Notes under the pieces: generated by a model
Told to the model about the DNA's origin: nothing
Seen by the model: only the letters and a program-made list of their open reading frames with translations
Databases searched by the model: none
NCBI RefSeq assembly: GCF_001654845.1
Contig: NZ_LXES01000024.1
Location: 62,001 to 126,000, forward strand
Source of the DNA: Enterobacter soli ATCC BAA-2102
GTDB taxonomy: Bacteria; Pseudomonadota; Gammaproteobacteria; Enterobacterales; Enterobacteriaceae
Direction of reading: 5' to 3'
DNA: 64,000 nt
Part shown: positions 8,925-20,631 of the stretch, in pieces
How positions within the stretch are numbered: the stretch's first letter is position 1
Layout of the letters: the number at the start of each line of letters is the position of its first letter
Program-made: the position numbers and the translations under genes

Positions 8925-10162
8925 CAGATTGAACTTCGCTTCGGCAAAAACAGCCAAAGCCCGACCAGCATCACAATGGCGTACAAACTCTTCCAGCCCA
9001 CCATCGCCAGTAGCAGTAAACAGAGCACCCCACCGATAATGGCCAGTGCTTTGAAGCGGCCTTTCAGCAGTCGGCAACCCGCCAGCATACACAGCAGATA
9101 GATCATGATGAAAATGCCGTTGGCATAGACGATCAACGCATCAAGATTGATATTCAGCCAGTAAATCCCCAGGGTACTCAGCACGCAACAACCCAGCACC
9201 GTGTTCAGCGCATTCAGCGGAAGCTGGCGTTTTGACAACTGCGCGAGGCGGCTTCCCGGCTTGTACAACGCTTGCGACCATACCAGACGAGCAAAGCTCT
9301 GAATGTAAATATTGAGGCTGGCGAAGCAGGCGAGATAACCAATCACACAGGCCACCCACAGGGCTTTGACGCCGAACAGTGTCACCACGATGCCCGGCAG
9401 CGATGCCGCTGCGGCTTTATCTTCACCAAAGGCATTAAAGTGCAGTACCAGCACGGTACAGGCCCAGTAGACAGTGCCTGCCAGCAGCAGGCCAATCATC
9501 AGCGCGCGCGGGAAATCGCGCTCGGGTTGTTTAAATTCCGATGCCAGATGCGCGAACGCCTCCAGACCCACAAAACACCAGAACATGACCGAAAGCGCTG
9601 CGAACAGCTGTGAATGGTCGACATCGCTCACCGCCGGGAAGGGGATTTCCGCCACGGTGATGTTGCCTGCCCACCAGATAGCGGCAATCAGGGCGACGAT
9701 AAGCACCGCGACCAGCGTTTGCAGATTGGCGCTGGAGCTTGCCCCACGCGAGCCGACCCACCAGACAATCGCCAGCGTTCCCAGCTCAGCAAACAGCAGT
9801 TGTTCGTCATGCCAGCCAAACAGCGCCTGCCCAAAGCCCGTTGCGATATGCAGCGCGGCAGGTAGCCCAACAGGGATCACCGAAAGGAAAAGCCAGCCGG
9901 TCACGCGCTCCAGGCGCGGGCCAAACGCCATGCCGACAAAATGCGCGACGCCGCCTGCGCTGGGAAAGTGCCGCCCGAGCACGGCAAAGACAATCGCGAC
10001 AGGAAACACCAGCACAATTAATACCGGCCACGCCCACAGACTGTTATTCCCGGCGACCAGCGCCGCGAGCGCGGGTACAGCGAAAACACCTGTGCCTAAC
10101 AAGGAAGTTGAGAGTAAGCCCACGCCCTGTGCCAGCCCCAACTCCTGTTTGAGTCCACTCAT
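8924..10162 (-). CDS. yjeH: L-methionine/branched-chain amino-acid exporter YjeH
   Basis: YjeH is an APC-superfamily exporter of methionine and branched-chain amino acids. The 412-residue protein begins MSGLKQELGLAQGVGLLSTS and contains about eleven hydrophobic segments; the GTGVFAVPALAALVAG motif is typical of the superfamily's first helix. I chose the ATG at 10162, which AGGA precedes at eight bases, over the ATG two codons upstream, which is too close to it. It diverges from groS. Confidence 0.9.
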   Translation of the reverse strand: MSGLKQELGLAQGVGLLSTSLLGTGVFAVPALAALVAGNNSLWAWPVLIVLVFPVAIVFAVLGRHFPSAGGVAHFVGMAFGPRLERVTGWLFLSVIPVGLPAALHIATGFGQALFGWHDEQLLFAELGTLAIVWWVGSRGASSSANLQTLVAVLIVALIAAIWWAGNITVAEIPFPAVSDVDHSQLFAALSVMFWCFVGLEAFAHLASEFKQPERDFPRALMIGLLLAGTVYWACTVLVLHFNAFGEDKAAAASLPGIVVTLFGVKALWVACVIGYLACFASLNIYIQSFARLVWSQALYKPGSRLAQLSKRQLPLNALNTVLGCCVLSTLGIYWLNINLDALIVYANGIFIMIYLLCMLAGCRLLKGRFKALAIIGGVLCLLLLAMVGWKSLYAIVMLVGLWLFLPKRSSI

Positions 10163-10228
10163 TGACATCGTCCTGCCACCACCCAAAGAGAGGCGATGGT
10201 AACACTTTCGCAAATTTTTTTTCGACTA

Positions 10229-10634
<406 letters not shown>

Positions 10635-10653
10635 TTTACGCACGAGAATTTGA

Positions 10654-12309
<1,656 letters not shown>

Positions 12310-12319
12310 TTTAATCTTC

Positions 12320-12426
12320 ATACTTCAAGCCGCAGATGCGTTGACTGCGTTCGCTCACCCCAGTCACTTACTTGAGTAAGTTCCTGGGGATTCACGAACT
12401 TGTCGCCTTCCTGCAACTTGAATTAT
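12320..12426. repeat. ERIC element (enterobacterial repetitive intergenic consensus)
   Basis: The ends ATACTTCAAGCCGCAG and CTGCAACTTGAATTAT are inverted repeats. The middle contains CGCTCACCCCAGTCACTTAC and AGTTCCTGGGGATTCAC, the conserved central ERIC segments. It sits between groL and its terminator, so it is transcribed with the chaperonin mRNA and could fold into a long hairpin. Confidence 0.92.
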
Positions 12427-12459
12427 TCGATTAAATAACATATCTCGCGAAAAAATGAG

Positions 12460-12495
12460 AAACCCCTGGGTAGAAATGCCTGGGGGTTTTTCTTT
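12460..12495 (+). terminator. Rho-independent terminator after groL/ERIC
   Basis: AAACCCCTGGG, a short loop and CCTGGGGGTTTTTC form a stem followed by a T-run. It is about 150 bases past groL. Confidence 0.85.
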
Positions 12496-12565
12496 TGGTC
12501 ATCTTTTAGGTATAAGATTCACACACGGACAACTACTGTCCAGCTTATTGAAAACGAGGAATAAC

Positions 12566-12919
12566 ATGCGCGTAAAAGTCTGTGCAGGGATTGTAGGGGC
12601 AGCATTGCTGCTGGCGGGTTGTAGCTCCAGCAATGAGCTGTCAGCAGCGGGCCAGGGTGTTCGCTTTGTGGAAGATAAGCCGGGCAGCGAATGTCAGCTG
12701 CTGGGCACGGCAACCGGCGAACAAAGCAACTGGATGTCGGGCCAGCACGGTGAAGAAGGCGGCTCTATGCGTGGCGCGGCGAACGCCCTGCGTAACCAGG
12801 CGGCAGCGATGGGCGGTAACGTGATTTATGGCGTGAGCAGCCCGTCGCAGGGGATGTTGTCGAGCTTTGTGCCAACCGCCAGCCAGATGAATGGCCAGGT
12901 TTATAAGTGCCCGAACTGA
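12566..12919 (+). CDS. yjeI: DUF4156 lipoprotein YjeI
   Basis: This 117-residue protein matches E. coli YjeI across its length. It has a lipoprotein signal peptide with lipobox LLAGC (Cys at about residue 19), so it is a predicted membrane-anchored lipoprotein; its function is unknown. The mature part contains SSNELSAAGQGVRFVEDKPG and ends GQVYKCPN. The ATG at 12566 has GAGGA upstream; an in-frame ATG at 12455 lies inside the groL terminator and is not used. Confidence 0.92.
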   Translation: MRVKVCAGIVGAALLLAGCSSSNELSAAGQGVRFVEDKPGSECQLLGTATGEQSNWMSGQHGEEGGSMRGAANALRNQAAAMGGNVIYGVSSPSQGMLSSFVPTASQMNGQVYKCPN

Positions 12920-12924
12920 TGACC

Positions 12925-12951
12925 TTTCCCTCTTCCAAAGGAAGAGGGAAA
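12925..12951. terminator. Hairpin between convergent yjeI and epmB
   Basis: TTTCCCTCTTCC, AAA, GGAAGAGGGAAA form a perfect 12-bp stem. There is no T-run on either side, so termination is plausible but not certain. Confidence 0.5.
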
Positions 12952-12952
12952 A

Positions 12953-13981
12953 CTAACTCTGTCGCAGCTGCAAATCCAGCGGCGTCTTGCTTGGCTCGCC
13001 GCCAATCTCACGTGCCAGTTTAGGCACCATATAACCTGACACCAGTGTCAGCAATTCACGCATAATCGCTCTTGCTTCCTCATCTGACACCATGAAATGC
13101 GCAGCGCCCTGGACTTTATCCAGCACGTGAATGTAGTAAGGCATTACGCCCGCATCAAAGAGCGCATTGCTCAGATTGGCCAGCGCGCGGGCATTATCAT
13201 TTACCCCACGCAATAACACGCTCTGGTTCAGCAGCGTGACGCCTGCCTTGCGCAATCTTGCCATAGCCATACGGAAATCCTGATCCACTTCGTTGGCATG
13301 GTTGATGTGATTCACCAGCAGAATTTGCAGGGAAGAACGCTCGAACCGGGCGGCCAGTTCGTCAGTAATGCGGGCCGGGATAACAATCGGCAAACGGCTA
13401 TGGATCCGCAGACGTTTGATATGAGGAATACCTTCAAGCTGGGTTATCAGCCAGTCCAGTTCATGATCTTTTGCCATCAGCGGATCGCCACCGGAAAAGA
13501 TAATCTCATCCAGCTCAGGATGCGCGGCAATGTAGTCCAGCGCGACCTGCCAGTTCCGCTTGTTACCCTGATTTTCGGCATACGGGAAGTGGCGTCGGAA
13601 GCAATAGCGACAATTTACGGCGCAGCCGCCTTTTACCAGCAGCAATGCGCGGTTCAAATACTTATGCAGCAAACCGGGCACAACGCTGTTCTGTTCTTCC
13701 AGTGGATCGGTACTGAAACCCGGCGCAGTCGCAAACTCATCCTGAACAGTAAGCGTCTGTTTTAGCAGGGGATCGTCAGGGTTGCCTTTCTCCATGCGCG
13801 CCACAAATGCGCGAGGAACTCGCAGGGGAAAGAGGCGTTTAGCCTCACGACCCGCGAGCAAGTTTTCATGCGTTTCCAGGTCTAAAAGACGCAGTAATTC
13901 ATCAGGACTGGTGATTACATCGGCAAGTTGCGATAACCAATCTTCTCTGGACGGGGTGTTTAGGGTTACAATATGCGCCAT
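12953..13981 (-). CDS. epmB: EF-P (R)-beta-lysine-forming lysine 2,3-aminomutase EpmB
   Basis: EpmB is a radical-SAM, PLP-dependent aminomutase that converts L-lysine to (R)-beta-lysine, which EpmA then attaches to EF-P. The 342-residue protein has the radical-SAM triad Cys120, Cys124, Cys127 in [16 protein letters not shown] and the [13 protein letters not shown] block. It diverges from efp across 40 bases, and epmA is 8.7 kb away, so all three parts of the modification pathway are in this window. Confidence 0.96.
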   Translation of the reverse strand: MAHIVTLNTPSREDWLSQLADVITSPDELLRLLDLETHENLLAGREAKRLFPLRVPRAFVARMEKGNPDDPLLKQTLTVQDEFATAPGFSTDPLEEQNSVVPGLLHKYLNRALLLVKGGCAVNCRYCFRRHFPYAENQGNKRNWQVALDYIAAHPELDEIIFSGGDPLMAKDHELDWLITQLEGIPHIKRLRIHSRLPIVIPARITDELAARFERSSLQILLVNHINHANEVDQDFRMAMARLRKAGVTLLNQSVLLRGVNDNARALANLSNALFDAGVMPYYIHVLDKVQGAAHFMVSDEEARAIMRELLTLVSGYMVPKLAREIGGEPSKTPLDLQLRQS

Positions 13982-14021
13982 TTTGTGGCTTAGCTACCAG
14001 TTAACAAATTTAGAGGGCCTT

Positions 14022-14588
14022 ATGGCAACGTACTATAGCAACGATTTTCGTGCTGGTCTTAAAATCATGATGGACGGCGAACCGTATGCGGTTGAAGCCA
14101 GCGAATTCGTTAAACCAGGTAAAGGCCAGGCATTCGCGCGTGTTAAGCTGCGCCGCCTGCTGACCGGTACCCGTGTAGAAAAAACCTTCAAGTCTACTGA
14201 CTCCGCTGAAGGCGCTGATGTTGTTGATATGAACCTGACTTACCTCTACAACGATGGTGAGTTCTATCACTTCATGAACAACTCTACTTTCGAACAGCTG
14301 TCTGCTGACGAGAAAGCAGTCGGTGACAGCGCTAAATGGCTGCTGGATCAGGCTGAGTGCATCGTGACCCTGTGGAACGGCCAGCCTATCGCTGTGACCC
14401 CACCAAACTTCGTAGAGCTGGAAATCGTTGAAACCGATCCAGGCCTGAAAGGTGACACCGCAGGTACTGGCGGCAAGCCTGCTAAATTGTCTACCGGTGC
14501 AGTGGTTAAAGTTCCACTGTTCGTACAGACTGGCGAAGTGATCAAAGTGGATACCCGCTCCGGCGAATACGTATCCCGCGTGAAGTAA
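14022..14588 (+). CDS. efp: Elongation factor P
   Basis: EF-P binds the ribosome between the P and E sites and rescues stalling at consecutive prolines. The 188-residue protein has the modified lysine Lys34 in the loop KPGKGQ, the target of EpmA/EpmB. The ATG at 14022 gives the usual length; the frame is open far upstream but that overlaps epmB. GAGGG precedes the start. A hairpin terminator follows. Confidence 0.98.
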   Translation: MATYYSNDFRAGLKIMMDGEPYAVEASEFVKPGKGQAFARVKLRRLLTGTRVEKTFKSTDSAEGADVVDMNLTYLYNDGEFYHFMNNSTFEQLSADEKAVGDSAKWLLDQAECIVTLWNGQPIAVTPPNFVELEIVETDPGLKGDTAGTGGKPAKLSTGAVVKVPLFVQTGEVIKVDTRSGEYVSRVK

Positions 14589-14605
14589 TCATGTAAATGA
14601 TTGAT

Positions 14606-14632
14606 GGCGCAGCGCCCGCTGCGCCTGTTTTA
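14606..14632 (+). terminator. Terminator after efp
   Basis: GGCGCAGC, GCCC loop, GCTGCGCC form an 8-bp GC-rich stem followed by TGTTTTAT. Confidence 0.75.
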
Positions 14633-14643
14633 TGCAGGCAGGG

Positions 14644-14778
14644 ATGATGAAACGTACCGTTAAAATTCTGCTTCTGTTGGCGCTGTCCGGCGCGTTCCTT
14701 TCCGGGTGTAATACCGCACGCGGTGTCGGCGAAGATATCAAAGATCTTGGCCATGTGATTTCTCACGCAGCCAGCTAA
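14644..14778 (+). CDS. ecnA: Entericidin A lipoprotein
   Basis: This 44-residue peptide begins MMKRTVKILLLLALSGAF and has the lipobox LSGC followed by NTARGVGEDIKDLG, the entericidin signature. EcnA is described as the antidote partner of the bacteriolytic lipoprotein EcnB. The gene lies between efp and ecnB, as in E. coli. Confidence 0.93.
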   Translation: MMKRTVKILLLLALSGAFLSGCNTARGVGEDIKDLGHVISHAAS

Positions 14779-14887
14779 TTTCGTCTAATTCTCCTAAAAT
14801 CGCTTCCTGAGCCGTCAAATGACGGGATCTTGTCTATCCTTAAGTTGCTATTCAACAAAATAACTTTGGCTATAAAAGGAAGATATT

Positions 14888-15034
14888 ATGGTTAAGAAGA
14901 CAATTGCAGCGATCTTTTCTGTTCTGGTTCTTTCTTCAGTTTTAACCGCCTGTAATACCACGCGTGGCGTCGGTCAGGATATTTCTGAAGGTGGCAGCGC
15001 AATTTCTGGTGCAGCAACAAAAGCGCAGAACTAA
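14888..15034 (+). CDS. ecnB: Entericidin B lipoprotein
   Basis: This 48-residue lipoprotein begins [19 protein letters not shown], has lipobox LTAC, and continues [19 protein letters not shown]. EcnB is a small cell-envelope lipoprotein reported to promote lysis in stationary phase under sigma-S control. The ATG is preceded by AAAAGGAAG. The short distance to ecnA allows a separate promoter. Confidence 0.94.
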   Translation: MVKKTIAAIFSVLVLSSVLTACNTTRGVGQDISEGGSAISGAATKAQN

Positions 15035-15043
15035 TGAAGTTCA

Positions 15044-15082
15044 GACGGTACGTTGTGTCGATCTCCTCGTACCGTCAATTTT
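15044..15082 (+). terminator. Terminator after ecnB
   Basis: GACGGTACG (15044-15052) pairs with CGTACCGTC (15068-15076), followed by AATTTTCC. The right arm overlaps the stop codon of the convergent ecnR gene. Confidence 0.65.
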
Positions 15083-15674
15083 CCACTTCTTGCAGGGATA
15101 AAAACGGCGAAAAACGTGTATCCATATGTAGTTTCATACGGATGTTGCGTTTGTAGGTATAAACCGTTTTCCCGTTAATGCTCAAATGGCTGGCAATCTT
15201 CTGATTGCTTGCGCCATCCATCCACAGCGTGAGCACTTTTTCTTCCTGGCGGGTTAATAACGGTGCTGCAATTTGCGGTATTTCAATGCTGGCGCAGGAT
15301 GTCAGCGCATCGTTAATCACCGTGGCCAGCTGCTCGAGTTCGGCATTTTTCAACAGACAGGACCAGACCGGGAACTGCTCCAGGTAATTTGCCATCTCCG
15401 GCTCTTCGCCTGACTGCAACAAAATAAAGGGCAGCGTTTCGCAGGCTTTCAGCAAAGAAGAGAGCTGCTGGAAATGGTGAATATCCTGTTTGAAGCCGTG
15501 CAAGTCAGCAATCACCAGCGTCGGCTTCCACTGTAGAATGTGCTCCCTGGCCAGGAAAAGATTATTCAAACCGGTCACAACGTAGCTACCCGGGAACAGG
15601 CCTGAATGATTGAGCCATGCTTCAAACCCGGTACGGGTGAAGTGACAACGGTCAATCAAAAGAATTTTGAACAT
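15075..15674 (-). CDS. ecnR: LuxR-type response regulator, EcnR-like
   Basis: The 199-residue protein has an N-terminal receiver-like domain and a C-terminal LuxR helix-turn-helix (LTRQEEKVLTLWMDG, then NQKIASHLSINGKTVYTY). The receiver looks incomplete: only one acidic residue is seen near the start (LLIDRCHF), though VIADLHG could hold the phospho-acceptor. The position next to ecnAB and before sugE matches ecnR of Citrobacter freundii. No clear Shine-Dalgarno precedes the ATG. The role in ecnB control is inferred from that context; E. coli K-12 lacks the gene here. Confidence 0.75.
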   Translation of the reverse strand: MFKILLIDRCHFTRTGFEAWLNHSGLFPGSYVVTGLNNLFLAREHILQWKPTLVIADLHGFKQDIHHFQQLSSLLKACETLPFILLQSGEEPEMANYLEQFPVWSCLLKNAELEQLATVINDALTSCASIEIPQIAAPLLTRQEEKVLTLWMDGASNQKIASHLSINGKTVYTYKRNIRMKLHMDTRFSPFLSLQEVEN

Positions 15675-15863
15675 ATTTTTTTCGCAGTCGGCTAGTGGTT
15701 TGGCTTCCTGCCATCAGAAAGCACATCATCATAGAGAAGTCGGATGAGTGATAAATGCCTGAACTACGCGCCATACTGCGGCTATTTCTTGCCTTAACAA
15801 GTTCAGCATAAATGGATTGAAAAAAAATCGGTCGTTAACCAAAATATGCCACCTAATCTCTGC

Positions 15864-15912
15864 CTTTCGGGACGACCCGTAAGTGCATCTGTTCATCGGG
15901 GACGGCCCCAAC
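15864..15912 (+). ncRNA. Guanidine-II (mini-ykkC) riboswitch
   Basis: Two short hairpins have the diagnostic ACGR loops: CGGG-ACGA-CCCG at 15868-15879 and GGGG-ACGG-CCCC at 15898-15909, 18 bases apart. They end about 15 bases before the Shine-Dalgarno of sugE. This is the known class of guanidinium sensors that controls such exporters, probably by exposing the ribosome-binding site. Confidence 0.92.
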
Positions 15913-15937
15913 TTGTATTTAAGTTAAGGAGCCAGAT

Positions 15938-16255
15938 ATGTCCTGGATTATTCTTGTCATTGCCGGTTTGCTTGAGGTTGTCTGGGCAATCGGTCTGAAG
16001 TACACCCACGGTTTTACCCGCCTGATGCCAAGCCTGATTACCGTTACCGCGATGGTTGTCAGTATTGCGCTGCTGTCGTGGGCGATGCGCACGCTGCCGG
16101 TAGGCACGGCTTATGCCGTGTGGACGGGGATCGGCGCTGTCGGAGCGGCAATTACGGGCATTTTGCTGCTGGGTGAATCGGCGAGTCTGGCACGTATTGC
16201 CAGCCTCGCCTTGATTGTCGCAGGAATTATTGGTTTAAAACTCAGCGCACATTAA
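15938..16255 (+). CDS. sugE: Guanidinium exporter SugE/Gdx (SMR family)
   Basis: Gdx exports guanidinium in exchange for protons. The 105-residue protein has four transmembrane segments and starts [20 protein letters not shown]; the Glu in LLEVVWA of helix 1 is the conserved coupling residue. AAGGAG precedes the ATG, directly behind the guanidine-II riboswitch. Its TAA stop shares TTAA with the stop of convergent blc. Confidence 0.95.
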   Translation: MSWIILVIAGLLEVVWAIGLKYTHGFTRLMPSLITVTAMVVSIALLSWAMRTLPVGTAYAVWTGIGAVGAAITGILLLGESASLARIASLALIVAGIIGLKLSAH

Positions 16256-16782
16256 TGGGGTTGTTCAACCCAGATTAATTTCGTCACATCAAACCCTTGC
16301 CGGGTCGCGACGTCCAGCATCTGCTGTTTCATTTCACTGGAAATGGTTGGCGTGCGGGAGAGTATCCAGAGGTAGTCGCGATCCGGCCCGCAAACCAGTG
16401 CATGACGGTATTCTCTGTCCAGGGCTATGACGTTATACCCGCCATAGAAGGGACCAAAGAAAGAGACTTTAAGCGCCGCCCGATTTGGGTCGCCGGTAAA
16501 GTAGGCTTGTCCAATTGCCTGTTGCCACATGCCGCGGTCAGGGTTATAGCCGCGATTAATTACCTGGATCCCGCCATCATCCATCAAGCTGTAGTTCGCG
16601 GTGACCTTCTGCAAACCCCGCTCAAAGCGGTGATCGAAACGGGCAATTTCATACCATGTTCCCAGGAATCGCTGAGCATCGAAATTGTTGACGACGGTGA
16701 CACCCGCTGGTGGGGTCGGAGAACTACAGGCAACCACTAAAAACGCGGCTGTCACTGCGGCGATAACAGGCAGAATGCGCAT
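16252..16782 (-). CDS. blc: Outer-membrane lipocalin Blc
   Basis: Blc is a lipocalin anchored to the outer membrane by a lipid, thought to bind fatty acids or lysophospholipids during envelope stress. The 176-residue precursor has lipobox VVAC (Cys near residue 19) and the lipocalin motif [16 protein letters not shown]. The C-terminal half keeps the [11 protein letters not shown] block. It is adjacent to sugE, as in E. coli. Confidence 0.96.
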   Translation of the reverse strand: MRILPVIAAVTAAFLVVACSSPTPPAGVTVVNNFDAQRFLGTWYEIARFDHRFERGLQKVTANYSLMDDGGIQVINRGYNPDRGMWQQAIGQAYFTGDPNRAALKVSFFGPFYGGYNVIALDREYRHALVCGPDRDYLWILSRTPTISSEMKQQMLDVATRQGFDVTKLIWVEQPH

Positions 16783-16855
16783 AGGTGTTTCCTTACTGTT
16801 TTTTGTTAAGTGTAGATGACGGCAAGGAAAATGTGGGGGACGTGCGGTGTGTTCC

Positions 16856-16934
16856 GCCGGGTGGTGGCTTCGCCTTACCCGGCCTACAACACCGATGCGT
16901 TATGAAGGCCGGATAAGCGTTAGCGCCACCCGGC
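16856..16934. repeat. REP pair (BIME) between blc and ampC
   Basis: Two REP-like hairpins, GCCGGGTGGTGG...CCCGGC (16856-16883) and GCCGGATAAGCG...CCCGGC (16908-16934), lie in opposite orientations. They follow the ampC stop and can stabilise or terminate its mRNA. Confidence 0.85.
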
Positions 16935-16942
16935 AATGTTTA

Positions 16943-18190
<1,248 letters not shown>

Positions 18191-18214
18191 TTAATTTTTC
18201 TAACGGACAAGACC

Positions 18215-19090
18215 ATGACGCGCAGCTATATTCCCCTTAATTCGCTTCGGGCATTCGAAGCCGCCGCCAGGCACCTCAGTTTTACTCATGCGGCGATCGA
18301 GCTGAATGTCACCCATTCCGCCATTAGCCAGCAGGTGAAAGCTCTGGAACAGCACCTCAACTGCCAGCTGTTCGTGCGCGTCTCTCGCGGCCTGATGCTG
18401 ACCACGGAAGGTGAGAATTTATTGCCGGTACTGAACGACTCTTTTGATCGCATTGCCGGAATGCTGGACCGCTTTAGTCGTCACCGGGCGCAGGAAAAAC
18501 TCAAAATTGGCGTTGTCGGGACCTTCGCCACTGGCTGCTTATTCCCGCTGCTGGAGGATTTTCGCCGCAGTTACCCGCATATTGACCTCCAGCTTTCCAC
18601 GCATAACAACCGGGTCGATCCGGCTGCCGAAGGGCTGGATTACACCATCCGCTACGGTGGCGGTGCATGGCACGGCACTGAGGCCATTTTTCTTTGCGCA
18701 GCACCGCTGGCCCCTCTTTGCTCGCCGGAGTTTGCCGACAGGCTACACGCGCCCGCTGATATTCTGAAATTTACCCTGCTGCGCTCCTATCGACGCGATG
18801 AATGGTCGGCATGGATGCAGGCTGCGGGTGAGCCGCCACCCTCGCCGACACATCGGGTGATGGTATTTGATTCATCCGTGACCATGCTGGAAGCCGCGCA
18901 GGCGGGCGTGGGGATTGCCATCGCACCGGTCGGCATGTTTGCCCATCTGCTGAACAGCGAGCGTATTGTGCAGCCGTTTGCCACCCAGATCGATCTGGGC
19001 AGTTACTGGCTAACGCGATTGCAGTCCCGGACTGAAACCCCTGCCATGCACGAGTTTGCGCAGTGGCTGGTGGGGAAGATGCAGAAATAA
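18215..19090 (+). CDS. ampR: LysR-type regulator AmpR
   Basis: AmpR represses ampC when bound to UDP-MurNAc-pentapeptide and activates it when anhydro-muropeptides accumulate. The 291-residue protein has an N-terminal winged helix-turn-helix (LRAFEAAARHLSFTHAA) and an effector domain. Gly102, Thr103, Asp135 and Tyr264, positions tied to ligand binding or to constitutive variants, carry wild-type residues, so induction is predicted to be intact. It diverges from ampC and converges with the frd operon. Confidence 0.95.
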   Translation: MTRSYIPLNSLRAFEAAARHLSFTHAAIELNVTHSAISQQVKALEQHLNCQLFVRVSRGLMLTTEGENLLPVLNDSFDRIAGMLDRFSRHRAQEKLKIGVVGTFATGCLFPLLEDFRRSYPHIDLQLSTHNNRVDPAAEGLDYTIRYGGGAWHGTEAIFLCAAPLAPLCSPEFADRLHAPADILKFTLLRSYRRDEWSAWMQAAGEPPPSPTHRVMVFDSSVTMLEAAQAGVGIAIAPVGMFAHLLNSERIVQPFATQIDLGSYWLTRLQSRTETPAMHEFAQWLVGKMQK

Positions 19091-19113
19091 AAAGGCCCAC
19101 CGGATGGCGGGCC
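19086..19113 (-). terminator. Terminator of the frd operon
   Basis: On the minus strand GGCCCGCC, ATCC, GGTGGGCC is followed by TTTTTATTT. It is close to the ampR stop, so it may act in both directions. Confidence 0.85.
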
Positions 19114-19120
19114 AGATGAT

Positions 19121-19480
19121 TCAGATGGTGACCACGGCAATCAGCGTCACCACGGTCAGAATGGTTGCCAGACCGTAGAAGACCCACTTGCCGCTCGGCA
19201 CATGGATTTTCAGGTCATGCATCGCATGGTGAATACGGTGCAGGCCACACCACAGCGGCAGGAGAATCATCAGGAAGATGAATACGCGGCCAATAAAGCT
19301 GCTCGCAAACGCCAGCACGCGATCGTAGCCAAGCGCATCACCCGGGAACAGCCCCAGCGGCAGCATAATGCCAACCAGCAGGATGATCACCGGCGCGATG
19401 ATGGCACTCCACATGCCGCCTGCGCCAAACAGACCCCAGAAGACCGGCTCGTCTGAACGTTTTGGATTTGGATTGATCAC
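19121..19480 (-). CDS. frdD: Fumarate reductase membrane anchor FrdD
   Basis: FrdD is one of two hydrophobic subunits that anchor fumarate reductase and help bind menaquinol. The 119-residue protein has three membrane helices and the [15 protein letters not shown] segment. The GTG at 19480 ([12 protein letters not shown]) is chosen because GGAGAC precedes it and the length then equals E. coli FrdD. It is the last gene of frdABCD. Confidence 0.95.
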   Translation of the reverse strand: MINPNPKRSDEPVFWGLFGAGGMWSAIIAPVIILLVGIMLPLGLFPGDALGYDRVLAFASSFIGRVFIFLMILLPLWCGLHRIHHAMHDLKIHVPSGKWVFYGLATILTVVTLIAVVTI

Positions 19481-19490
19481 AGTAGTCTCC

Positions 19491-19886
19491 TTACCAGAAC
19501 AGTGCGACAAACAGAATGACCACAGTGACTATCGCCGTCACCGCCCACAGCCCTTTAATCACCGGCTCTGGCCCCATTTTCTCGCCTTTTACGATGATGT
19601 TCGCTGCTTTTGGCGCCAGTTCAAACCAGGTTTTAGTATGAAGCAGCGCCGCTGCAAGCACGATGAGGTTCAGGATCACCACAATCGGGTTTTGCAGGAA
19701 GCCCACAAAATTCGCCCAGGTTTCCGGGCCGTGTTTGAGAGCGAACACCCCGTACATCAGTTCAATGCTGAACCAGACCGCCGGTACAGCCGTGCCTTCA
19801 CGCAGCATATAGAAGCGATAAAACGGCAGATTTTTCCACCAGGTGGACGGCATTGGCCGCACGTAGGCTTTGCGTTTAGTCGTCAT
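19491..19886 (-). CDS. frdC: Fumarate reductase membrane anchor FrdC
   Basis: FrdC is the other membrane anchor of fumarate reductase. The 131-residue protein starts [20 protein letters not shown] and has three membrane helices. I chose the second of two adjacent ATGs because AGGAG lies six bases before it; the first is too close. It is 10 bases from both frdB and frdD. Confidence 0.96.
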   Translation of the reverse strand: MTTKRKAYVRPMPSTWWKNLPFYRFYMLREGTAVPAVWFSIELMYGVFALKHGPETWANFVGFLQNPIVVILNLIVLAAALLHTKTWFELAPKAANIIVKGEKMGPEPVIKGLWAVTAIVTVVILFVALFW

Positions 19887-19896
19887 CATGCACTCC

Positions 19897-20631
19897 TTAG
19901 CGTGGTTTCAGGGTAGCGATAAGAAAGTCTTTCGAGCTTTCAACTTTACCCTGCTGAATGGCGGCGGCCGGATCGACATGCTTCGGACAGACTTCGGAGC
20001 AATAGCCGACAAAAGTACAGCTCCAGACGCCGTTCTGGCTGTTAAGCTGCGCCATACGTTCTTTTTTACCGTGGTCGCGGCTGTCTTCGTTATAGCGATG
20101 CGCCAGGGTAATGGCCGCCGGGCCGATGAACTCTTTATTCAGACCAAACTGTGGGCAGGCGGCGTAGCACAGGCCACAGTTGATGCAGCCGGAGAACTGA
20201 TGGTATTTCGCCATCTGCGCCGGGGTCTGGGTGTTTGGCCCCTGATCCGGCGTGCGCGGGTTGCCGATGATGTACGGCTTAATCGCTTCCAGGCTTTCGA
20301 TAAAGTGGGTCATATCGACCACCAGATCGCGCTCGATCGGGAAGTTGCCCAGTGCTTCAACCTTGATCCCTTTGGTGTATTCCCGCAGGAAGGTTTTACA
20401 GGCCAGCTTCGGTACCTTGTTGACCATCATGCCGCAGGAGCCGCAGATCGCCATACGGCAGGACCAGCGGTAGCTCAGGTCAGGCGCCAGGTTGTCTTTA
20501 ATGTAGCCGAGCGCATCCAGCAGGGAAGTTTGCTCGTCGTAAGGGACTTCGTAGAAAGCGCTGTGCGGGGCGGCGTCCACTTCCGGGTTGTAGCGCACCA
20601 CTTCAACTTTCAGTTTTTGCATCTCAGCCAT
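19897..20631 (-). CDS. frdB: Fumarate reductase iron-sulfur subunit FrdB
   Basis: FrdB carries three iron-sulfur clusters between menaquinol and the flavin of FrdA. The 244-residue protein has the [2Fe-2S] motif [12 protein letters not shown], the [4Fe-4S] motif [12 protein letters not shown], and the [3Fe-4S] region [11 protein letters not shown]. The start at [12 protein letters not shown] overlaps the end of frdA by eight bases, which suggests translational coupling. Confidence 0.97.
   Translation of the reverse strand: MAEMQKLKVEVVRYNPEVDAAPHSAFYEVPYDEQTSLLDALGYIKDNLAPDLSYRWSCRMAICGSCGMMVNKVPKLACKTFLREYTKGIKVEALGNFPIERDLVVDMTHFIESLEAIKPYIIGNPRTPDQGPNTQTPAQMAKYHQFSGCINCGLCYAACPQFGLNKEFIGPAAITLAHRYNEDSRDHGKKERMAQLNSQNGVWSCTFVGYCSEVCPKHVDPAAAIQQGKVESSKDFLIATLKPR

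Noticed and set aside
14812..14825. CCGTCA-AA-TGACGG stem between ecnA and ecnB as a terminator
   Set aside because: The stem is perfect but short, with a two-base loop, and has no T-run after it. It may be a weak attenuator but cannot be supported.
15941..16255. SugE as a quaternary-ammonium drug pump
   Set aside because: The guanidine-II riboswitch in front and the Gdx-type sequence argue for guanidinium export as the natural role.
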